Positions 50,974-60,670 of a stretch of 64,000 nucleotides of DNA are shown piece after piece; position 1 is the stretch's first letter; every line of letters begins with the position of its first letter. The translations under genes were made by a program, and so were the position numbers. The notes beneath the pieces are model-generated. The model was not told where the DNA came from and did no database searches. It saw nothing but the letters and a program-made list of their open reading frames with translations. The DNA lies in assembly GCA_036345935.2 (NCBI GenBank), contig JADWOT020001419.1, forward strand, positions 144,983-208,982. The letters run 5' to 3'. The DNA comes from Taenia hydatigena (lineage: Eukaryota; Platyhelminthes; Cestoda; Cyclophyllidea; Taeniidae).

Positions 50974-53900
50974 ATGGCCTTACTTCATCCTCTCCTCTAC
51001 TTCCTCTCTTCTGTGAACGTCTCATCTTCGCCTCTCATCCAACTATTCTTTCGTGGCTTTCAGCTTAACAATCATGTTGCTTCCTCTCTACTGGAGAGGT
51101 GCAATCACCGCCATTGTCCTCCCTGCTGCAACACACCAATTGACCTAGGTTTGCGATTAGAAATAAGCAGCAAAAGCACACCTTCACCAGCTCCATGTCA
51201 ATCGATGTGAGTTATTCGCCACTGCCTTCACTAGATTCATATCTCGTGCTGCCCCAAATGCTCGAAAGTCGTCTTTCCAAAAGGAAACAACAGGGATAAA
51301 AAGCTGACGGAAAGTAGTTCAGACAAGGCAGCACATTTCATTCAAAGCACATTGGAATTGGTGGTATCTCTCACCCTCCTCCACCGCCTTTGCATGCGCT
51401 ATGTTGCAAAGAAATCGACCAAGGTAAAAAGACACGAAGGCAAGTGATGTCTGCTCCCGCAAAACCATCCACAACGGGTGCCTCCTAAGTCCAACCTCAG
51501 ACGGCGCCGAGAGACATCACGCGACAACACGTGCCGCTAATCGATTCACACGTGTGGGATTCAAATTGGTCCATCGCACAACAGCGTCGGATATGATTGT
51601 CAACGTGTTGTCTCGTCTACTGCTACTCATCGTTCTTCGTGGATTCGTCCCGTTAATTCAGTTGGCCATCAATGCCTCCCCTCCGCTTCGTTTTATCATC
51701 CTATTCGGTCTTCTGTTGTTTTTTTACGTTTGTCACCTCCCTCGCCATCACGGTATCAGTTCCAACCGCCCAGTCCTCCATTCCGGAGAACTCAAAAGGC
51801 CAAAACAGATACCCACAGTAGAAATTAGGGGTGAGTTATGCCACCAGTTTCTCCTCCTCGCCTCTCCTCCCCTCGTGCCAACTTTTTCCATCCTCCTCCC
51901 CCTCCTCCTCATTACTTCATTTGCGTGCGTCATTTCATTTTCATCAAATCTGATATCCAGTGTCAATCACATGGATAGGAAAACTATCTTTAGCCTCTTC
52001 GAGTGTGCTACTGAAAAGTCGTAATTCCTCCCAATAGGTATATTTCTTCAAGTTTTACTCATTCAGATGGCTAGATGAGTGGGTAGGTGAATCAGTTCCG
52101 GCGTAGACAGGAGAAATAGGGAGAGAAATGCAGAATACTGCACCACAGCACTGTGCATAGTCAACTTACGGCGGCCATTTTCATTCCCCTTCTATCCTTC
52201 CCCACCCTGTCCCATTTCATGCCCTCGGCTTCTCATCTCTCTGCCCCTCTCTCAATCACTCCTTTGTCTCTTTCAGACGTACACTCGCGTTGCTTAGCAA
52301 TGCAACGAAATAATTCTGCCAGGCAGAGGCCTAGACAAAGGCGTCAAACACGCAACGTCGTTAACGTAATAGTAATCTTTAGGGGTGAGTCGCCGATTTC
52401 TCTAATCAACTCATACACCACACCACGCCTGCTGTACCACGCTTACTCTTCATGCCACTTCCATGCCCTTACATTCACCAAATGAGTAGCAGCATCAGCG
52501 AGAGACCTCTTGAGGTAGTAACAATAACTTGCTCAATATGTACATTCCACTGTAGAAGCACTGTAGCACGGTATGCAGGACCAGGCTTGACTAGATTGTA
52601 CTGGGTCGCCACAGAGCCGACTAGTCACCTTGGCTGAATTATGGCAGGCTTGCATAAAGCAGGAAAGGAGAGCATGGACAGGGCTACCACGTCCATCTTG
52701 CCTACCGTTGGAGTCAACCTCACCAACACTCTACTTTGACCCACCTAATCCACCCCACACAACTCCATACCATGAAACTTAAGGTCTTCTCTTCCTTTCT
52801 CGCAGACACTAGGGATCAAGGTACTCAGACTATAAGTAGGCCTGGCGACGTCTTCGGAATGGAGGCACCGCAGCTCTCTTCCCTACGTCCCCTTGCCCAT
52901 GCCCCACTGCAACGCGCCTTCGGTGAGTGCCTCCGTTGTCTCCCACTACAACGTTCTATATGCTTCCAAGTATTGCACCTTGCGTGATGTCTCATTGTTT
53001 GTGCTCTACGCATCCAATTCAACCGCAACAGAGGAGTTGGTACTCCCCTCATTTCATTCATTTGTCTTTATTTTTCCAATTTAGTGGCACAAGAAAATGT
53101 CGCTTCTCTGCCTTCCTTACGCTGCGCTCGCCTTCCCCTTCTTCAAACCCAGCCCCAATTCGCCTCAGCCTCATCCTCCTCCCACCTCATTGTCAGCCAA
53201 CGCCCTCTTTGTAAGTCTCCTTCATCGCCCCACTAGTCTCACTCTTCATTATGACATGATTCAATAGTGCCAAGATTCGCAACCTACATCAGACTAGCAT
53301 GGACTATTCTGCATCTAACTCAGTCACGCTTTGCCTACAACAAAATCTCATTTCAGCGTAGCCTAGCCTGCATCGCCATTCATTCTCCATTCCTATCTTC
53401 CTTTCCGTCGTTGTAGTTTGTCCCACACCACTTCGCCTCAATTCTGTCTCCTACTCCTACTCCTCCTCCACTTACCCCCTCGAGAGCGAAGGTGAGCGCG
53501 TTGCTCCTACTTCCCACTTCGTAATTTGTAGACTCGCCCATCTCCCACCTCATCATCTCACTGCCCAATTCTTTCCTTCTCTCTTTAGAGGATTCCTCCA
53601 CCTGGCGCTCTACATTAACGGGTAAGAATATGCGCTTCCTGCCTGCCTGTCTGTCTGTCTGTCTGTTTGGTTGCTTCAGTTTGTGTGTGTACGTTTGTGT
53701 GTGTGCCATTACCTATCTTTGTTTTCGTCCTTTTAGAAAGTCGCCTCCATCGGTCTCCCACCAAAACAGGTAGGAACGTCTGCGTGTGTATATGCCTGAC
53801 TGTGTGCATTGAAGTGCGAAGACACATTCGTCTCATCCTCTCCTCTAACTTGTCATTCTAGTCTACCAGGTCGACAGTTCTATCCTGGGTGAAGTAAGAT

Positions 53901-54405
53901 CTCCATTCGTTGCTCGTTGCATGCCTAGTTGGTTGCCTTATTATTTTCAACTCCACTTTCCGCCAACACCTTATCGTCCACCCACACATTCACCCACTCA
54001 CTCACCCACACACCCGCCAACTCACTTTACTACATCTAATCGCTTTTTCTTCCCGTGGCTCCTACACTTCCTCACTTATTTCAGATTGAAATGGACGGAC
54101 CACATGGAATTGGCAGAAGAATTCGTACAAGGTTGAGGAGATACATCGTCCGCGTCTTCAACACGTGCTGTCTGTTCGGACGCATGGCAAAAAGGCCCGT
54201 CATATATGGCGATTTTTCAGAGTACACAAGTCATGAATTTGGCGGCGGACTCAGTGAACAAATGCTGTGCGATTCCCGGTCAAGAACCCTCAGTGGCACC
54301 AACCCTTCAAAGTGGGAAAGCAACACACAGCCATCGCGCAACTTGGTGGAATTTGAAGGTGCACAACAAACATCAAGCACACCTAGATGGTCTCTCACAG
54401 AATAA
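50974..54405 (+). CDS. Ten-exon secreted/membrane protein gene with micro-exons
   Basis: Exons: 50,974-51,206; 51,760-51,830; 52,277-52,384; 52,806-52,922; 53,085-53,210; 53,417-53,491; 53,589-53,621; 53,737-53,769; 53,862-53,893; 54,085-54,405. Joined they give 382 codons and TAA with no internal stop. All donors are GT (GTGAGT, GTGAGT, GTGAGT, GTGAGT, GTAAGT, GTGAGC, GTAAGA, GTAGGA, GTAAGA) and acceptors have pyrimidine tracts. Exons 3-8 (108, 117, 126, 75, 33, 33 nt) are all phase 1-1; exon 9 is 32 nt. Exon 1 begins with a likely signal peptide (MALLHPLLYFLSSVNVSS), then QLFFRGFQL and a Cys/His cluster (CNHRHCPPCC). Exon 3 is Arg-rich; exons 4-8 are Ser/Pro/Thr-rich and probably disordered. 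The last exon is basic (GRRIRTRLRRY) with CCLF. Start choice: the ATG is conserved in the 19.8-kb copy. Strings of small same-phase exons recall flatworm micro-exon genes, many of which are secreted. Function unknown. An alternative start at 51,593, giving a hydrophobic N-terminus and no exon 1, also keeps frame but is broken in the paralogue. Confidence 0.72.
53638..53667. repeat. (CCTG)n/(TGTC)n microsatellite in intron 7
   Basis: Tetranucleotide run of about seven units just after the donor of exon 7. The left copy has only a trace (CAGACAGACAAACAGGCAGG, reverse sense), so the run has expanded or decayed since duplication. Confidence 0.85.
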
Positions 54406-54429
54406 AGGTCAACTCAACAATCTGACCGT

Positions 54430-57240
54430 GATAAGCCCATGAGAGACACAAAAGCACGGAGGAGTTCTCATTATAAAAATGGTATTTAAAGACAGGCAAC
54501 AAAGAAGCGCCGAAGTGGCAATTTCAAACCAATAACGAATCCATTACGCACCGATCAAAAAGAGGCGCAGTGTTGAAGACGCGGAAAAGTAGGCCAGAGC
54601 GCTACCACCAAGGCGCAAAACTCTGGAGAATGCCACGACAAATTCGCACAGCAAAAACAGGAGGCAACTAAGTCATCACTTCTCCTTTTTACTAATAAAA
54701 CTCGAAACGGACTAAAAGAGAGCCAAGTGGCTGCCATGATGACCATGCCATCACGCCACTAAAAAGCACTGCCCAGGTAGCGACTGCATCAATTCCGGCA
54801 CCAACTTACACGGGAACTCCCAAGAGCAAGACAGGAGGCAACAGGCCAAGCAGTTCTCCGTTTCAAAGTTAAAAACCTAAAAAGGATTCAAAAAGAGAGC
54901 CACGTTGGTGACGCGACAACACAAAGTGCCGCTCGATTACCAAGAAGTGCCCGGCTATAAAATGTGTCCGTTTCATCACTATCCGAGTAGAGAGCTCGTC
55001 AATGAAAAATCTAGACGCAGCCTTCAAAATTAAAAATTTAAAACGGATTTAAAGACGCGCCGCATTGCAGCCGCCAAGATAACAAGAGATGGACAAACAA
55101 AAAGTGCACCCGGGGCGCCAAAAACAGACCCGAGAGTTCGACAGAAGAAATACAAAAATCAACTGACTAAGCGGGTCTCGTACTTAACGCAAAAATTCAA
55201 AAAGCGATTTTTCAAAAAAACCCAGCAGAAGCCAGAAAAACGCCGCCAACCCCGAGTGCAAAATAAGATTTTTAAAACAGAGAAGCAAACAAGGCGTCAA
55301 TATCTGCATCAAAAGAATTGTAACCGCAAAAAGAAGGCGAATAAAAACAAGAGTATTTGTAACAAATGGAGATGCCACGATGCAACGACAAAAATCTACC
55401 TCCCAACAAATAAAAGGTGCCCACAAGAAGAATACTTCCAACTCCTCGCAACCTGTACCGACAGCAACTCATCACCATCGCAAACGCCGACTGCATGACC
55501 AATCCTCCGTCTCAACAACATAAAACGTCATAACAAATAAAAAGGAGAGATTCGTCGGTGCCGCCACAACAGACTACCGCCCTACTACTCGCAAGAGGTG
55601 CCCACATACAGAATACTTCCAACTCCTCGCAATCTCTACCGACAGCACCTGACCACCATCGCAAACGCCGACTGCATGACCAATCCTCCGTCTCAACAAC
55701 ATAAAACATCATAACAAATAAAAAGGAGAGATTCGGTGGTGCCGCGACAACAGACTACCGCCCTACTACTCTCAAGAGGTGCCCACATACAGATTACTTC
55801 CAACTCCTCGCAATCTCTACCGACAGCACCTCATCACCATCGCAAACGCCGACTGCATGACCAATCCTCCGTCTCAACAATATAAAACGTCATAACCAAA
55901 TAAAAGGAGAGATTCGTCGGTGCCGCGACAACAGACTACCGCCCTACTACTCTCAAGAGGTGCCCACATACAGAATACTTCCAACTCCTCCCAATCTCTA
56001 CCGACAGCACCTCATCACCATCGCAAAAAGCGACTGCATGACCAATCCTCCGTCTCAACAATATAAAACGTCATAACAAATAAAAAGGAGAGATTCGTCG
56101 GTGCCGCGACAACAGACTACCGCCCTACTACTCTCAAGAGGTGCCCACATACAGAATACTTCCAACTCCTCCCAATCTCTACCGACAGCACCTCATCACC
56201 ATCGCAAACGCCGACTGCATGACCAATCCTTCGTATCCACATTACAAAACGCCATAAGAAATATGGAGTGGAGATTCGTTAATGTCGCGATGGCGGATTA
56301 GCGCCTATCAGATTTGTCTAAACAAGAAAAATTGTGTTGCGGATTGTAAAGGATGGACGCTTCGGTACCTAGTTGATTTTGACTACTGCCATATTACCAA
56401 GATGTGCTCACGTACAGAACACTTCATTTTGTCACAATCCCCACCCACGGCTTATGCAACAGACGTAGGACCTGACAAGTTTAGCAGTTCTGTCTCAACA
56501 ATAGAAAACCTGAAACGGATTACAAATGAAGGACGCGTCGATGCTGCGATAACACAGACTACCGGCATACTACCAAAGGGCGCTCACATGCACAATACTT
56601 CCATTTCGTCGCAATCTGACCCCACAGCTTCTCGTAACAAGAACAAAACGCGACTGGTTCATTAGATCTGCTTAACAATAAAAAACGTGAATCGGATCGC
56701 AAAGGAGAGACGCGTCGGTGCCGCGATGATACAGACTACCGCCCTATTGCCAAGAGGTCCTCACGCACAGAACACCTCCATTTCGTCACAATCTCTACTC
56801 ACGGCTCCTTACAACAGACGTACGGGCCGACAAGCTCAGCAGTTCTGTCTCAACAATGAAAAACGTGATACGGATTGCAAAGGAAACACGCGTCGGTACC
56901 GCAATTACAGAGACCTCCGACCTATCGCCAAGAGGTGCTTACGTACAGAAAACCTCCATTTGGTCAATTTCTACCGACGGCTCCTTACGACAGACGTAGG
57001 AGCCAAGTGCCTCAGCTCTTCGCCGTTCTAACGATCACATAAAACGTGATGCTGAACCTAAAGGGAAGACTCGTTGGCACCGCGATAACACAGACTACCG
57101 CCCTACTACCAACAGGTGCTTACATACAGATTACTTCCATTTCGTCACAATATGTACAGATACCTCCGCATAACATAGGTAGGAGGCGACTGCTTTAAAA
57201 GTTTTGCGTCTCAACATTAAAAACGTTCAAAACCGATTTT
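54430..57240 (+). repeat. 181-bp satellite array (right)
   Basis: About sixteen tandem units. The core phrase ACCGCCCTACTACT occurs at 55,576, 55,757, 55,938 and 56,119, exactly 181 bp apart, and those units are nearly identical. Units on both sides are progressively diverged (diagnostic positions near 54,590, 54,755, 54,937, 55,398, 56,555, 56,735, 56,913 and 57,092, spacing 160-183 bp). Each unit contains a GTGCCGCGACAACAG block, a CAAGAGGTGCCCACATACAG block and a CCAACTCCTC block. No protein frame is shared by all units. The gradient from homogeneous centre to diverged edge is what unequal exchange would leave. Confidence 0.92.
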
Positions 57241-57339
57241 AGTAAGACAAGTTTTACCTTTACCTTGAGATACCACGATGACTAGCATGTATCCGAACTG
57301 CCATTACACATAAATGCAGTGTTTTTTCACATGTTGTTG

Positions 57340-59750
57340 ATTTGTTTTGTGGCCATCCTTTCTGTGGACTACTAACTTAGGCTCAACTACACGGACAATC
57401 AGTTGTTATAAAGGTGTGTCAACTCAACCTACTAACTCATTTGCGACGTTTTGCTTTACTTTATTAATAATTAATAATTTGGAAACACCGAAGGTAAATG
57501 GCAACGCTACCAGATTCCAACAGAGATCCATGGAAGGAAATACAAAAATCACAACAGTGACAACGGTGATGACGCTCCACAAACAAACAATAGACCACCA
57601 CGACCCTACGTGTTCATCGGCTACCTCGTGTCCAATGCAAGCAACATCCGTCTAAAATGGCCATTAAACGACCACTTTATAAAGTGCGTTACAGAAAACC
57701 GACGAACCCTCAAAACATGACTTTACAAACCCTCTATTCAACGGCTTCACCACAGCTTAGATCTTCCACTGCTTTTTCATTAAAAGCCCGTTTGCATAAA
57801 ATAAATGCATTTATTCACCAAGAACACCCCTACGTGTGTTTCACGTCTCCAATTTCACCCAATATGCTTATAGCACTTCACATCAGCCAATTATAACAAA
57901 AAAATAAGGAAAACGCGTTCAAGAGATGACATTAGGCCACTCTGCATTAATCAACGCATCAAATGCATGCAACGTTGGTAAGAAGATAGTGAACACTTAC
58001 TGTACCTCCTACAAGGCAACAGAGTCACCAAGACCTCAGCTGCACTCACGGCCGAGAAAAGAGGCGAGGAAAGAATCCATCTCGTGACACCTGCAGTCCC
58101 ACCAAGCACGCAACACCGCGAGCGTTCGCCTTCACTGCATTTCTCCACCTCATCCAAGGAGTGCTAAATTAATCACACCTTATCAAATTGGGCAGCAAGC
58201 TTTGTGATGAAAGAGTGCTAAGTCTTCTGGTGCACCAACGACTGTACAGCGAAGTAGGGGCATCGATCATATCCTTTGCAACTGAAAAATTGCGTGTATT
58301 AGTATTTTTTGGGAGCGGATAAATTATGTCCATGTGCGAAAATCATCCCAACTTACCACCTGCCGCTGGAGGCATGTAAGTCACCCAAAAGATATCAGAT
58401 CTCTGCATAAAAACGCCCTAATGACATCACGGATCTTAAATAAAGCATTAATTTATTAGTCTAGCATTCACGAGTCCAAGTTACTTCGCATCTCCTCTCA
58501 TCTACGCCTAAACCTTACGGTGTCAATTCAGCAATGCGCTAGAGACGAAAATTCGGGGTAGAGGTGTACACCATACAAACGCTGCACTCTCCGCTTACGG
58601 TCTTCTCGAATCTACTTTGTAACTGCCTCTATAATCGCCACAAAACCAAGAAAGTTGTCTCTGACTAGTCCGAAATAGTTCGACTGCTCTCAAGTGGCAA
58701 ATCCACCGACTCCATATGCAATTCATTGCCCACAAATGCAGCATTTGTATCCAGTAATAGGAAATTCGGACCCCCACCTTTCAGCATGACTGAAAAACAA
58801 CTTGAAATAGGCAGGATCAGCAGAGACCACTCTATTTTCAAATGCACTTAAGCATCTAATAAAACGAGTTAATGAAACCTGAGTATTCCACCACGAGCAT
58901 TGCACGAACCACGAATTCAGCAAGCCTCAAAGTCGCTAGTCACGCTTTCACGCCAATAATAAAGGGTCTCTTACGCATACGCATAAAATACGTCAAAATT
59001 TACAAACAAGGATACTTACACACCTGGACTCGTTAGCGCGAACCGCACACCACGCACGGCCACCATCACATCAAAGCCTACCCCCTCACATATGCCGCTG
59101 GATACGTAAAGGGAGCATTAAGTACGATGAAACAAATGGTTATCACAGGAATTCCTATTGACCTTAGGAATCACAGCAAAAACAATACCTTTTTTATTTT
59201 AAAAGTAAAAAAGACAAATCTAATTTTCCAAGGCATTCGTAGGTCACATAAAGCACAGCTTTTCATTACTAACTAGTTATATATGTGCAAAGGTTGACTT
59301 CTTGAGGGTTTTACAACTCACATTGGTTGGTGCTATAACAGTGTAGTGCTTGCATTTCTTTAGACGAGCATTGTAAGTGAGGGCAAGAACACAATTTGAA
59401 TCTCTCAATTTCGACACAGCCATTTCTACAACACACTGCTAATACGCTATTAATTAGCAACTCAGAGTAATCAACGTTCTTGCATTAGGCAGTGGCAGAG
59501 AATCAGTGCACTATCAACGTGAATTACTGAGGTGTTGTCTGTGGAAAGTGGAGGACTCAGCTAGTTGTTGCTTTTAAACCAAACACCATGTCACTACCAT
59601 TTAGCGTAGTAACAAGAGTATGTAGCACACAAATTTGCACGTTCTTTGATTATTCAGCTGTCAGTCTCATCTACGATCAATTGGATGACCACTGCGACTT
59701 CGTTGAGTGGCCCAACCTCTATACCAAGCTAGTATTTCCGGTTCCATCCA
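57340..59750 (-). repeat. Dispersed repeat R, copy at 57-60 kb
   Basis: Minus strand colinear with 40,960-42,030 (plus) over its first kilobase, and plus strand colinear with 28,800-31,080 over most of its length. It starts right at the end of the satellite. The hydrophobic ATG segment (MDLCWNLVALPFTFGV, followed by AATAAA/GTAAAG as a possible donor) and the 39-nt exon region are the best preserved parts. Confidence 0.75.
58001..58039 (-). CDS. 39-nt phase-1 exon of family R (second copy)
   Basis: Acceptor CGGCCGTGAGTGCAG, donor ACA/GTAAGT. The encoded EVLVTLLPCRRY is identical to that at 41.4 kb. The preceding candidate exon (58,162-58,090, 73 nt, ending CTGCAG/GTGTCA) would be separated from it by an intron of about 50 nt. 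A strong donor (GTG/GTAAGT near 58,356) lies further upstream. No full gene model could be completed, so treat it as a conserved exon within a repeat. Confidence 0.45.
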
Positions 59751-59852
59751 CGCACTGAGCATATTTGTTCTGCTCAAGCACTATGCCTAATTTTACCCTA
59801 AGGTAAGTTGCAAGGTCCCACAGTTGCATTCATTGAATGTGCGCATTTTGTA

Positions 59853-59876
59853 TTTACGTTTACGTTTACGTTCACG
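59853..59876. repeat. (TTTACG)4 minisatellite
   Basis: Three perfect hexamers and a fourth with one change (TTCACG). Confidence 0.9.
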
Positions 59877-60203
59877 ACACTCAGTTGCAGTTAAGGGCGC
59901 AATCATACGCATCCGTTGTCGCTTGACGTCGATAACATTGCTTACTAGACTTCCGTAACTCAAAAGTTGCATGAAACACGTGTTAGGGAACATAAAATAA
60001 ACAAACAAAGGAAATTCGTTTATGCAAAATGAATGTACAAGTTGTGAATTTGTGCACAGCCCACCGGGAAAACGACGGCGGTACAAATTTTGAGCTGATT
60101 GCATACCTTATCGGTGGTACCGTGGATCTCTTTGCAGACTTTTACAGACTATTAAACTTTAATAGATTCAAAGGTCCTAAGCAATTTGGACACATTTTCA
60201 ATA

Positions 60204-60512
60204 ATAACCTCACAAAAGTGACGATTTAATATCAGTCACCTTAATGTATATAAGTACTGCTGCAAGTCAATCTGAACCACGTGATGGAGCAGCGTGGAGA
60301 CTCCCTGGAGCGTGACACGTCCCCGGCCTGTACTCCATATCTCGCCTAGCTGTATTAATCACCCCTTTATATATTAAAGATGTCTAAACGTACACAGACT
60401 TCTACTATCAAGGGTGACCGGGAGGGAGAGGAGGAACCCCCAACAAATAACCTCACAAAAGTGACGATTTAATATCAGTCACCTTAATGTATATAAGTAC
60501 CGCTACAAGCCA
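60204..60512 (+). repeat. 66-bp direct repeats around an LTR-like segment
   Basis: A 66-bp sequence starting ATAACCTCACAAAAGTGACG occurs at 60,204-60,269 and again at 60,447-60,512 with about four differences. Each copy contains a TATA-like TATATAAG near its end. Between them lie 177 bp that include an ATTAAA polyadenylation-like signal (near 60,376). The order TATA box, transcribed leader, ATTAAA, then repeat of the start is what a truncated LTR element or a tandem LTR remnant would show. No primer-binding site was identified with confidence, so the class is unproven. Confidence 0.5.
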
Positions 60513-60670
60513 AGCCTTCCTTGATGACAAAATGAGACATAATACTAAAGCAGAATAGTCATATTCAGCAAGCAGAGAGAACGGGACTGTAAACATGGCA
60601 TGGAGGCCTGTCCACCGAACTGGGGCAATATGGCCAACCATGTGTCTGAAACCGGTAGTCAGAACAAACA
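60513..60670 (-). repeat. Short repeat C, copy beside LTR-like segment
   Basis: Minus strand aligns with 49,590-49,730: GGCCATATTGCCC, GGCCTCCATGCC, then CTGAATATGACTATTCTG. It directly follows the second 66-bp repeat. Confidence 0.65.

Larger units (their letters stand above)
50420..54420. repeat. Right arm of the inverted repeat
   Basis: Inverted counterpart of 16,600-20,200; this arm carries the apparently intact gene. The homology extends about 550 bp upstream of the proposed start codon (50,420-50,973), so the promoter region was duplicated too. The arm is about 400 bp longer than the left one, mainly because of insertions in introns. Confidence 0.8.

Noticed and set aside
51593..51830. 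First exon starting at ATG 51,593 with two hydrophobic stretches
   Set aside because: It keeps frame, but the same frame has an early stop in the left copy. The upstream exon at 50,974 has an ATG and peptide conserved in both copies and a phase that fits the acceptor at 51,760. Kept only as an alternative.
53862..53888. A 27-nt version of exon 9 using GTGAAG as donor, giving a stop two codons into the last exon
   Set aside because: The 32-nt version uses the stronger GTAAGA donor, which is conserved in the left copy, and leads into a 106-codon open frame that is homologous in all three gene copies.
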